Assembly (NCBI GenBank): GCA_028023455.1
Contig: JAQFVV010000017.1
Coordinates: 4,494,098-4,558,097, forward strand
DNA length: 64,000 nt
Origin: Epiperipatus broadwayi
Taxonomy: Eukaryota > Onychophora > Udeonychophora > Euonychophora > Peripatidae
Direction of reading: 5' to 3'
Numbering within the stretch: position 1 is the stretch's first letter; each line of letters starts with the position of its first letter. Of the stretch, positions 12,256 to 23,559 are shown one piece after another. Under the pieces are notes generated by a model. The model did no database searches and had not been told where the DNA came from. It saw only the letters and a program-made list of their open reading frames with translations. The translations under genes and the position numbers were made by a program.

Positions 12256-12479
12256 TGAAGAAAACTACCATAAAATAAGTTCTGAGAGTTTTCGGTTGAA
12301 ATCCTTTTAGTCATATAATTGCTGCATGTTGAATCTGCAGAATTTTATTAATGGCTGCAGGCTAGACTCAGCACTTATTAATCACATCAAAAACTTGTAA
12401 AAGATTTTTTAAAAATTAATAACAAGTAGTTGTATTCTATATAATAACTGCATATACATCATTTATTCAAAGTGATATA

Positions 12480-12775
12480 ATGTATAGGGTATATGAGCAC
12501 AGACTTTCGCATACCCCACCACTCCCCACTCTATCTCATAACACTGATACACTTGAACACATATATGTTGAAAAGATAAATAATCACCAATATACATATT
12601 TCATGCTAAACCAGCAATCATCAGTTGGTCCAGATTACCATCTCTACACATATATGCTATAAGTGCTCAGATATATATTAAGATAGCCAATCCTCGTACT
12701 TTAATGGACAGGCTTCAATCTACTCCACACTCCAACTCTTCAACCGCCCATCCAATTGAAAATCTGATATACTAA
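12480..12775 (+). repeat. Dispersed repeat copy
   Basis: This copy follows the copy at 38410-38695 block by block: 'tatctcata', 'gaaaagataaataatcacc', 'aaaccagca', 'cagttggtccagatta', 'tttaatggacag' and 'gaaaatctgat'. A 60-codon frame across it looks conserved with the frame in the 38-kb copy only because the repeat DNA is conserved. Confidence 0.75.
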
Positions 12776-13079
12776 GAAATAAAAACATAGATAAGCGTTA
12801 AAAGTCGGATACTACAGAGCACAAAGATTTGCAATGCTATCAGAATTAATAGTTTAAATATAGATAAAAATAATTGCTATTTGAAACAATTTGGAATGAT
12901 GAAATCTTGAAACATTTTATATTTAACATCCACATACTTATTTCAGATAGGGTTTAGATTTGATGAGAAAAAAGTAGATTTAATTTAAATATTTTCTTCA
13001 CAAAAGATGAATTTTAATACATAAATATAAAAAATTAAAGTACAATTCTTACAGGAATAGGAAATTAAATCACATAGTA

Positions 13080-15790
13080 TGATAATGTAGAAATAGATGA
13101 ACAGTGTAAAAAGATAGAAGAAATGATATGAGAGATTAAAAATGTAGATATGTTACTGTTGGGAGACTGGAATGCTGCTGTAGAGAAAGAGAGGGAAAAT
13201 TAGGTATTGTGGTATTGGAAAAATGAATGAAAGATATATTCGCTTGTGCAATTTTGTAAGAATTTTGTGGTTGCACACAACTGGTTTAAAAATTATCCAA
13301 GAAGATTATATACTTGGAGAGCTCCAAGTGATACTAAAAATATCAGATGATATATTAATACAGAATAGCTATAAGAATGCTATTAACTGTTCGCATTGCT
13401 ATAAACTGATTGTAATAGTTATGGTAATTTAAAGTTAAATTTAAAAAGCATGAACAGAAGAAAAAGATATGTAAGATGGAATTTGAATAATTGAAGAAAA
13501 AAAATGGAGAGAAGGTGGTTTGGTTTATATGTGAAAATAAAGAAGATTGATAAAGATGAGAAATATAGGAATGATTCTGATAAACATTGTTGTAGGATTA
13601 AAGAGGGAATCTTAAAAATGGCAAAAAATGCAATAGAAACTATTCAATTACAGAAACCTAAATGACCATGGATAATAGAAAGTATGTTGAAAAAGATGGA
13701 AATACAAAGATGGAAAATATCAATTGTGGGGAAGCACAAATAGCATATACAAAAATTAATAATGAACTAAGGAGAGAAATAGATTTAGCAAAAAATAAAG
13801 TAATTAGAATAAGAATATAGCGAGATAGGAGTAGAAAGAAATGTTTAATAACTGAAATAATTGATAAGAATGGAAAGAGATTAACTGATAGAAATGATAT
13901 ATTGACAAGATGTCTGACAAGAAAATGAAGCAATTGACTATGAATGTGAATGAAGATGTTGAAGTAGATGAACAAAGTATCAATAGTGTGAGAGAAGAAA
14001 ATATTAAATCAATTAAAGAAATGAAAAAGGGTAAAGCTATCAGTTTTAATACAATACCAATAAAAATTTTGAAAGAGATGAGAGAAATTACTATGAACAA
14101 AATTGATGACTTGTTCGATTTGATATACATTAGTGAAATTTAACCTAAAGATTACTTGATTACCATAATTGTCTCAATTGCTAAAAAGTAGAAGGCTGTT
14201 AGATGTGAAAAGAATAGGACAATAAATGTTATCTAATGCTTCAAAAATATCATTGAAAATCTTAATTCAAAGAATTTATGGAAAGATGGAATGCAATTTT
14301 GGGAGGAACCGTTTAGTTTTCAGAGGGAAAAGTACAAGAGATATTATTGGTAATGTTAGTATGAGTATAGAGAGATATAATGAAAAAGATAAAAGAATTG
14401 GTATATGTTTTATGGATTTGGAAAAGTATTTGATAGAATAATCTGGAATAACTTATAATCATCTTGAAACCTAAAAGAATATTTTGGAAAGGATATAGAT
14501 TGATTTGTAATCTGTATACCAGTCAAAAAATGTGAAACAATGAGACTGAAGAAATTAATATAAAAAGAGAAATTAAACAAAGATGCTGTATGTCACCTGT
14601 GCTTTTTAATATTTATTTTAGAAGACAGCTTACATAAATATTTAAATAAGAGAAGGAACTAATATTGAAGTAGAATAATTAAATATGTAAAATTTGCAGA
14701 TGGTACGGTTCTTATAACTGAGGGTGAAATGAATTTCCAAATTGGAGGAAAGATGTACGGAATATGGAATGAATATTAATGTTGAAAAAAACAAGTGTTT
14801 ATGAATAAAAAGAAATGCAAAAATAGTACAAGTTGATATTTATGATAATATAGTTCTATAAATAAATGGATTTAAGGATTTGGATGGTTGGTTGAGCAAG
14901 AATAAAAAAAAGTGAAGATTAAATTAAAAAATAGCATTAGGAAAAGAGGCATTTGTTAAGAGAGAAAAAAATAGTGGACCTTTGAAGACAGATTTGAAAA
15001 AAGATTAATTAAGTGCTATGTATGGTTAGTATTGTTATACAGTCATGAAACACAGATGATGAGTAAAAAAAATTATAAACAGATTAAAGACCTCTGAAAT
15101 ATGATCGTGGAGAAAAAAGGAAAAAATCAGTTGGAGGAGTAAAGTAATAAATGAAGTTTTGTTAAGAGTAAATAAAAAAAGATAATTAATTAAGAAAATT
15201 AGTTATAGAAAGAGAAAGTAGATTGGATATATTAAGAAACAATAGTTTAATGAGAAATGTTTTGAAAGGGATGGTGAATAGATATAACAAGAAAGGACAA
15301 AAAAGATTGATCTTCCTTGATGATGTAAGACAGCGATGTATAATCCATCGGTCTCGACCCCTCATGGAATTGTATAAAAATTGCTGGAGGTTGCAAAATT
15401 TTTAAGAAATCCTCAGTTTTGGGTTTGAATTTTTTTTTTGGAAAAAATTTAATTTTTAAAAATAGATAAATTTTTTTTGTAACTATATGATTTGTTTCAA
15501 AAATTTCATTTCAAATTGTATGTGCTTAATACTAAAATATTAAGAAATATAAATTTGTATATTACTTGAAACAACAATTGTTTTATTATGAATATCCTTA
15601 CATATTCTTACTAATAATTTAGGCATGGTAAAAACAAATAACTGGTCATGTCAAAATTTTATCTAAGAAAGGAATCACTAGTGTAAAAAAGTTCCACATC
15701 ACTGACATAAGAGATATGTGGAATTGAAGATTTATGAACAGAACAGAATGGAGAAACGGATAAATTAGCTGTGTGACTGCTCCCTGGATC
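13080..15790 (+). pseudogene. Decayed LINE (endonuclease plus reverse transcriptase), family X
   Basis: Domain order can be followed through many frames. An endonuclease motif 'LLLGDWNAAVEKERE' lies near 13150, and an 'IKEMKKGKA' motif introduces the RT near 14010. 'RLVFRGKSTRDIIGNVSMSI' and 'CFMDLEK' follow at 14300-14425, and 'VKFADGTVLITEGEM' (catalytic FADD changed to FADG) lies near 14690. The C-terminal 'LDDVR' motif lies near 15320. It shares family-specific motifs with the minus-strand copy at 21135-22310. Stops and frameshifts are frequent. A 374-bp hAT-like element (15331-15704) splits the C-terminus, which resumes at about 15705 with 'CGIEDL-TEQ'. Confidence 0.7.
15331..15704. mobile_element. 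374-bp hAT-like element inserted in a LINE
   Basis: The left end reads CAGCGATGT, and the right end read inward on the opposite strand is CAGTGATGT, fitting hAT terminal repeats. Flanking 8-mers atgtaaga (15323-15330) and acataaga (15705-15712) match at 6 of 8 positions, consistent with an aged 8-bp target duplication. Removing the element restores the LINE frame order 'LDDVR' to 'GIEDL'. The inside is A+T-rich with no coding remnant, so this is a non-autonomous element. Confidence 0.65.
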
Positions 15791-15799
15791 TATCCTTAG

Positions 15800-17075
15800 G
15801 ACAGAATACTTGATTGATGGGTAGTATGATTGACTTTATTTCACTAATGTACAAATTTGACCAATCATTTTATAATAATTATTCCTATATTTATATTTGA
15901 TTTCAAAAGGCTTAAAGGGCAGCAAATATTTCTAGCACTCAGGTGACAAATACTTTGATGCTGGTTTAGTACTCAATGTAAGACATCTAAAAATAATTCT
16001 TAAATTGATATTTTTAAGTGAATATAAGTACTTTCATCCTACTTTATTTAAATTACATCTTACATAGATCATTCTAGGATATCTTTCATAATTCCTTTCC
16101 CTTAAAAGGGTATTCAATCCAATTCCTCTTTATAATTATATCAAAAATAATGTTTTCATGTGTTATTTTCAACTCCTCTACATTGCTAATCATATCAACT
16201 TTATCCAAACTATATATACGCATTTATTTATATACAGATATATAAATAAAAGATGAAAAAATCTCCTTTTTATACTTTTATTAAAAGATAGAGGATTGTT
16301 TGGTAAATCTGTCACAAATGTGGAAATTTAGATAATGTTTCGTGTTCTTCTAAGATTCACTAAAATTAACAATTTGACTTTTGCTAAGTTTCAGTTTACA
16401 ACACCTGGTTAAGAAAGATATTTTTAATTCACAAAAGAAAGAAATTTGTATGTCTGTTTTTTTGAAAACTAACTTGTCAAAATTGTCAAAATACTAGATA
16501 TTTTGCTTAAACAATTTTGATTTGTTGTTTTTTTTTTAAAAAAAAAAAACTTCAGAGAAAAAAAAAATGATTTTGCAATTTTTTTTGTCATTTCGTTTTA
16601 TTTTATTTTAAAGCATTGGGAGGAAATTTGAACTATTTTTTTTTTTTTTGTAGCAACTTTTCAGTGAAAAAAGAAAGTATATATAAGTAATGTATTCACT
16701 ACCATTAGAATAACTTACGTCAATTAAAAGTTTCTTCCCCAGCTTACCATCTTCCAATCAGATGGCAGTGCTTAATTTCAAATTCTTAACTCCGTTAGAG
16801 TATCAAATTTAAAAACTTTTTCAAATCTTTCTTTTAACTTATGAAGTATATGCCTCTAGCTTGAAATATATGCAATAAGCTATTGCCAAATTGAATTTAT
16901 TATATAGTTGAGATGTTTATCTTCTATGTCATTTTATATATCGAGTTACAGTTGATTACTTCTTGAGCAATTATTTGTAATATTATATATACTATATAAA
17001 TAGCCAATCTCATTATATAAGACTGATATTGAGGACAAAACATACAAACAGTTGTTCTGTTCATTTAAATTTATC
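15800..17075. other. A+T-rich stretch, no gene
   Basis: T and A runs around 16508-16560 can pair into a simple A/T hairpin. I see no coding similarity. Confidence 0.5.
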
Positions 17076-17079
17076 ATCA

Positions 17080-19560
17080 TCATCCATTTGTAAAGGCAAT
17101 GTCTTGTTGTTACAGCCTCATTGTTCTACCTTCACCATTTCGTTCTATATCTGCATATGAAAAACATCTAATTTCACTATTCACATTTTTAAAATAAGAT
17201 ATTCTTGGCCAGCCATTCAACTTCTTTCTAAAATGTTGCCTTCCAAAATAATTTGTAAAAACCTATTATGTCTTAAAATATGATCTAGCAGCTTAATCTT
17301 TCTCATTTTTACAGTATTCAATAATATCCTTTCAATCCAAGTTCTCTTAATATTTGATCATTATTATTCTTTTCCCTTGTTCTACTTAATTTTTTCCAAA
17401 ACCTTCTAATTTCTATTCTTTCAAATTTCTTTCTTTCTTGTTTCACCAAGGATGTCAATATATTACAAATGAAGGTTTTAACACATTTCATTCTATTTTT
17501 TATATTGATATTATTTTTATTTAATACTAAGGTTTTTTTGGTACTTACATATTAGACCCGCTGCCAGCGTTTTCAATGGCAGAATGCTATAGTTGTGCCA
17601 TTTTAATGACATTCTTGCTGTCTCCCCCCCCCCACACACACACACCCCACTGGAGAAAGATATAGCAGACTGCCAAAACAAATGTGCAGTAGATCTAATA
17701 TGTAAAATACCATTTTTCTCTTGGAAAATCATATTTTACTAACATTATTCTCTTTTTAATCTCCACAAGACAACCCTTGTCATGGCAAATCATACTCCCT
17801 AGATAAAATAATTCCTTAACTTGTTCTAAATGTATATTATTTATACACACAACACTACCATCATTCTATTCTTATTTAATTTATCTTTAATTTAAAAGAC
17901 TTTATAAGCATATTCAACATCTTCAACATGTTATTCATTTATTTTTCTGAATTTGCAATTCATTCTGTATCATCTATACAAAGAATATGCTTACCATTAA
18001 TTTTAATTTATTCTGTTTTCTTATATGTTCTCAATAAATAAATTGAATAAATAAGTGATGATGGATAGCCTTGCATCATGCCTCTTATGCCAGCATTAGT
18101 TTTACAACTATTTATAACTATTTCTGTGTTATGATTCTGGCGACAATCTGCCGAAAGCCAGCTCAGGGCTCTTTAAGTCTTACTTTGGTGTTAGGCTTAC
18201 CTTTTCAGACTAACTTGAACAGTACAAGTTTTGTAGTATTTGATATTTATATAAAATTCAAAATTAACCACATACCTTTCCAATCTCTACAGTCTTCATT
18301 ATTTTAAACAACAACCAATCCACTGTCAAAATCTTTCTTCAATTCAATAAAAGTCACAGAAGACTTTCTATTCATTTACAATCTTCTTTGCAAGATCACT
18401 CTTAATGGCAGTATTGCTTGTCTACTTCCTTTCCCAGGTCTAAAACGATATGATCATCATCCAAATTCTCTATCTTCTTTTGTATTCTATTTTCAATTAT
18501 TAGGAGTAAAATTTTCAAGATATGATGAGATAATAGAATTATTATTCTATAATTTAAGCAATAATTTGCATTGTCTTTTTTTTTTTTTGAAAATGCAGAG
18601 TTTGTGTCATTATAAAATCAACTGGAATTATATCTTTTTCATATCATCTTGTTATCACATCAAATAATCTATTTTTAAGGATATCACTACAATTTTCTAA
18701 GATGAGTGTTTGAATCCCATCTATACCAGATTCCTTATTTAACTAACTGCATAATCGAATTCTTCTCTTATTATTACTGATCCTTCCTCATCCTCATTAA
18801 CCATTTTTCTTCCTTTATATAACCTCTCATATTTATTGCTTTTTCTTTAAACAAATCTTCAATATACACTTTCCAGCAGTTACACACTTTCTTGATTTCA
18901 AAAAATATCTTTTCTTCCATAATTTTAACAATATTAATAAATGTTCTTTATAATTCATCATTTTGATTTTTTCATATATCTGTTTAATCTTTTCAACATA
19001 TATGTTGCTTTCAATTTCTTGATTTATCATATTTGTCTACTTTTCAATTTGTTATTAATTTTTTAACTATTTTATATTGATCATAATCTTTATATCTAAC
19101 AATTCGTTTTTTTTTTTCAATTAAATCCAATATCTCTTTCTGAGTTATCAATGGGTTCTTAAGTACTACTTAATCATAATTGTCTTTATACATAATTTAA
19201 TATGCTTTCATTGAAATATCAATATCTATCATATGTTCATCATTAAATTTCTTAGCTATGTCAAGATCTTATAATTTATTTAAACATCATTTGTTTCAAG
19301 CAGGTATAGTTTTCTTCTTAAATTCAATATTACATTTTGCCAAAATAACCACATGATTATTATCCACATCAGCATCTGGGTAACCATGATTAGAGTGCCT
19401 GATTTCTATATGTCTGTTCACTATAATATACATTCCATGAATAACATCTTTTTTGTGACAGTATAAACTATACTGGTTTTGCACACAAAATTAATCAACT
19501 TGTTACCTTATGAACTTTTATTACCCAAACCAAATCTGTTTACACTTCTTGAATTCTTCA
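17080..19560 (-). pseudogene. Decayed LINE (endonuclease end, RT, C-terminus), family Y
   Basis: Read on the minus strand from 19560 downward, the order is an endonuclease end 'DADVDNNHVVILAKC' (like 'DADVGSDH-LV'; 19340-19380), then RT fragments with 'KILLLIIENRIQ' near 18500. A degraded 'CIDDTE-IANSEK' (the YADD box) lies near 17960. The C-terminus 'RFLQIILEGNILERS' near 17270 precedes 'DDDDK' from a GAT-rich tail at 17083-17094. Stops are numerous. The copy is interrupted by an inverted-repeat element at 17540-17711. This is the common animal endonuclease/reverse-transcriptase LINE architecture. The clade is not certain. Confidence 0.6.
17540..17711. mobile_element. 172-bp inverted-repeat (MITE-like) element
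   Basis: The left end 'ggtacttacatattaga' pairs with the right end 'tctaatatgtaaaatacc'. Inverted similarity continues inward for about 50 bp ('ctgcc', 'ggcag', 'gctata'). The centre holds a C run and (CA)n tract at about 17625-17648. It sits inside the LINE remnant at 17080-19560. No clear target duplication is visible. Confidence 0.6.
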
Positions 19561-19564
19561 ATTC

Positions 19565-21130
19565 AAAAATAAAAATTAATAACAATAAAATTAAATTTAT
19601 ATGAAATAAAAATTATAGGCAAAAATAAATTCCCTAGACAGCAATAATGCATGGAACTTTTTAAAGCTATACGGTTCAAAGAAAAGTATCTTTCTTCATA
19701 AATAAAGCTTTCATAGACTTCTTGGTAAGTTGTTTACAGTTAAGCAGCAATGAATATTATCAGAAATCTATAAAATACTCAATTAAATAACCTATTCAAA
19801 ATTTAAGTCAATTTCTGACCAATTACTGTTATAAATTGCAATATGTGGTTATTTCCCTATTTCCCCTAATTAGCTATTCTACATCTAACAATCTGTCATA
19901 AACAATAATTAAAAACCATATCTAATTCCTATACTTGTAATAACAGATTCTAAATAAGTAAAAAATACCCAACATCCCCTAAAATTATCCTACTTAAAGC
20001 CTATAGAGAGACTGTGATATCCATGGCTTCTAAAAATTGGGGAAAAGAAAAAGAAAGCATGTGTATATAATAATATGGCCGTAAAATCTGAGAAATTAAA
20101 AAAAAATTACTGTGGCACTAACATATCATAAATATAGCAAGAAATAAAACATTGACTTTAGTGAATTTATGTTAGCACTCTGTACTATTTTTAAAATTAA
20201 AATATTTTTTGAAAAAAAAAAAGATATAAAGACCAATTGAAGATAGCAGTATCAAGGAAACCATTTTTGAATAAACATAAAAGATCACATATGTAACATA
20301 ATACAAAAGCAATATCAAATCTAACATATGTATAAAATTGAAAAACTTTGATGCCAATATTACAAATGAAATTATTAAACTACATTGTATAAATAAAATT
20401 AGTGAATTAAATTAAACTATTATATAAATAAATTAAATATCACATTTTGTGCAGTATTTTGACTGGATTCTTATGTTTATTTACAAGGCATCTTTTTTAG
20501 CAAATGACAAACTTAGGCAACAATAAACAGCATTTCCTATTTATTAGCCCTTTATAATGAGATTGACTCTACACATTACCATTCACATTATTCATTTTCA
20601 ATACAATCCAGCTATTCCCTAAATAGCATTTCACTGCTCAGAATCCAATTCAAAAGTTATGTCAGACAACTATGAAAACTCCTACATAATTAATTGTCCA
20701 CTATCATTTCAATTTCATCAATCTTATGAGATTATTGAATGCCTTTATCTGCACTTTCACTCAAATATTTCATTTTTAAGTTCATACTGCACTATGTGTG
20801 TTTCAAATTTATAGTTTTTGAACTTTCTATGCTGTAAATATCTAAATTTCAAACATTGCATTTAGGTAGAAATTAAAATTTCACTATTACTAACAAATGA
20901 ATACAATTCAATCCTTCTACAATATGTTTTTACCATTTCAATATTATTCATAGAAGGCTATTGTTCAAATTAATTTTTCTCACTTAATATTTCATTAATT
21001 CCCACTGCTTAAAAATACTTTCTCAACATTCCTTTATATTCTACATGGATTCAACTGCTCAATTTTCTTTGGCTTCTTCTTTTATATTATTCAAAATATA
21101 AAATTTTTTCTTCCCTTATAATATTCAGTA
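19565..21130. other. A+T-rich stretch, no gene
   Basis: No coding similarity recognised. The small frame at 20172-20357 (minus) is low-complexity and hydrophobic by composition. Confidence 0.5.
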
Positions 21131-21134
21131 TCTT

Positions 21135-22310
21135 TTACCTTGATCATCAACAGTATTCTGTCAAATGGACAGTCCAGAGAGTAGTCACATCAATTTATCT
21201 ATTTTTCCATCCCCTTTTCTTCCTTGCCCAGCTCTTTAATTCCACATAACTCTTCCCATCTCTTACATCATCCAATAATGTCAATCTCTTCCATTCTTTC
21301 TTCTTACTTCCACTCAATACGTCCAATCCAGTTTCTGTTTCTCTTTCTGATTTCCTCAATCAATCTTCTTTTTTCATTTACACTTTTCAAAACTTCTTCA
21401 TTTGTTATTTTATTCATCCAACTGATTTTTTCCCATTCTTCTCTATGTTTACATCTCAAAGGTTTCCAATTTGTTCCTAATTTTATTACTTATTTCACAA
21501 CTTATACAGTAGTTCACTGCATTTAATTAATGTTTTTCTTAATTCTCTTCTCAAAAGTCCACAAAATATTTTCTTTCTCTTAATAAATGCCTCATTTGAC
21601 AATGCTATTCTTATTTTAAATTCATTTTCACTTTTTCCATCCTCGCTTAACCAACTATCCAAATAGCTAAATCCTTTTACCTGTTGAACTATGTTATCAC
21701 AGATTTCAATTTGCAATCTTTTTATACTGCTCCCTATCCAAAAACATTTAGTCTTCTCAGCATTAATCTTCTTTCCATATTCCATGCACTTCTTCCAATT
21801 TATTCAACATAATCTGAAGACACTTTTCATCCTCAGTTATAGGATCCATATACATTTTATTATTCTATCTCTAACATTTGCTCTTCCATAGTCTAAATAA
21901 TTATTTAGCATATCTTCTAAATAAATACTAAAAACAATAGGTGACATACTGTACCTGGCCTAACTCCACTTTCTATCCTTCATTAGTCTCATTATTCACC
22001 AATTTAATTATCATTTGTTCAGTATACATATTCCAAATCAATCTTCTCTCTTTTCAAAATACTCTTTTATCTTTTAAGATGGTCATACGTTTATTCCAGA
22101 CTACTCTATCAAATTCTTTTTCCAAATCCATAAAATATATACCAATTCCTTTATCTCTTTCCATATATCTCTCTGCAGTTGTTCTAACAACACTAATAGC
22201 ATCTCTTGTACTTTTCCCTCGTTGAAAACCAAACTGTTCTTTTCCAATATAACGTAAATTGTTTGAGTTAAAATCCTCAATAGGTTCATCAGTTTTATAG
22301 ATTCATCATT
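21135..22310 (-). pseudogene. Decayed LINE reverse transcriptase, family X second copy
   Basis: Read on the minus strand, 'SLVFNEGKVQEM' (the 'FR-GRST' region) and 'KEIKELVYILWIWKKNLIE' (the 'DLEKAFD' region) lie at 22101-22289. 'MEYGKKINAEKTKCFWIG' with 'GFSYLDSWLSEDGKSENEFK' lies at 21495-21785, and the end 'LLDDVRDGKSYVELKS' lies near 21240. The block 'INAEKTKCFW' matches 'INVEKNKC' in the plus-strand copy at 13080-15790, so the two are one family. The copy is 5'-truncated near 22310 and carries several frameshifts. Confidence 0.7.
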
Positions 22311-22319
22311 TTAAAAGAT

Positions 22320-22939
22320 ATACTCAATAATAAAAAAGCTTCCAATTCAAATAAATGTATTAAATATTACTTTTATTTTCAAGTCCATTTTCAATCCTTC
22401 TTTGTTTCTCTGGGCATAATGATAAATCAAATTTTAGAATTTACAATATCAGTATATATATCATGAAAAATAAAGGCAATTTAAATATTTCCTCAAATCT
22501 TTAACGCCATTAAGAAAAAAAATTAATACACTTTTCATAATGAATGAACCAAAAGCATAAATAAAATTCTCAAAATTTCTCATTCATTTATTCTTTTAAG
22601 TATCATTATCTAGATATCCAATGCACTCAATTATAATTCATCTGGGATTTGCATAAATTTATCTCTTGAATTTTGTTGTCTATAATTGGCATAAATTACA
22701 TAAAAATGATACTAAACAATACATCTAGGATTGTGGATATGCTAATATGTGAAATAAAATATCCATTAGTATTTTAAAGGATTTCTGATTATCAATAATT
22801 AATCAATGAATATTTTCAAAGATTCTTAGTCTGAAAGGAATATATATTGAATTAATTTATAGCATACTTATTATTCAATTTTATTTCAGCTCAATAAAAT
22901 AAATAGTATACATAGATGATGATGATGATGATGATGATG

Positions 22940-22983
<44 letters not shown>

Positions 22984-23094
22984 CATTTTTTGTTGTTGAT
23001 AGAATTAAAATATTTTAAAGCAAAAATTTGTAAACAATTGTCACTTGTCTGTAAAAAAAAATCTAAACCAGATTAGCAGCATAATGGGCAAATG
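22320..23094. other. A+T-rich stretch with a compound microsatellite
   Basis: No gene is seen. The only distinct structure is a (GAT)n run followed by a (TTA)n run at 22915-22983. Confidence 0.55.
22915..22983. repeat. Compound (GAT)n(TTA)n microsatellite
   Basis: About eight GAT-type triplets run directly into about fourteen ATT-type triplets without interruption. No LINE tail was recognised next to it. Confidence 0.9.
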
Positions 23095-23102
23095 CTCTAT
23101 TA

Positions 23103-23550
23103 CAGGGGTGTCCAACCTGTGGCACAAGGGCTATATGGCACCCAGAATGGTTATGAATATGGACCATTGCAAAATTGTAAACAGATTTAAAACATTGTGA
23201 GATTTTTTTTTTATTGTCACAATTCGATTAAAATAAACATGTATATGCTCTCAAATACAATATAAATATCCAACTAATTTTATGTTTCGCTCTTTTATTT
23301 TTATAATATAAAAATACATCGCTAATATTTTATTACCTGAATATATTCATTTTCTATATTAGTGATAACCAACTCGGAACCTGCTCGACAATTTTAAAAA
23401 ACTCTTCACATGGGTTACTGATTAATTAAGGTAAGGACTTTTTTGCTTAGCAATTTTCGACAGTGTTTGTATATTTAAGATGTGATCCAAGAGAATTTTT
23501 TTTTTTTTTCCCAATGTGGTCCAGAGATTCCAAAAAATTGGACATCTCTA
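23103..23550. mobile_element. 448-bp hAT-like element, possibly inside a tRNA-like sequence
   Basis: The left end is CAGGGGTGTCCAACCTG. The right end read inward is TAGAGATGTCCAAT, which differs from the left by transition-type changes. The flanking 8-mers ctctatta (23095-23102) and ctctaaca (23551-23558) share 6 of 8 bases, as for an old hAT target duplication. The ends resemble Charlie-type hAT elements, and the inside has no coding remnant. Read on the minus strand, the joined flanks contain a tRNA A-box-like sequence, 'ggtttagttgttagag'. Confidence 0.65.
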
Positions 23551-23559
23551 CTCTAACAA

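Noticed and set aside
12480-12662. Small protein shared with the frame at 38338-38607
   Set aside because: The similarity comes from two copies of the same dispersed repeat. Other copies carry frameshifts, and no family is recognisable.
13658-14130. Minus-strand hydrophobic frames of about 105 codons
   Set aside because: They are antisense to the LINE family X copy whose plus-strand motifs are recognisable.
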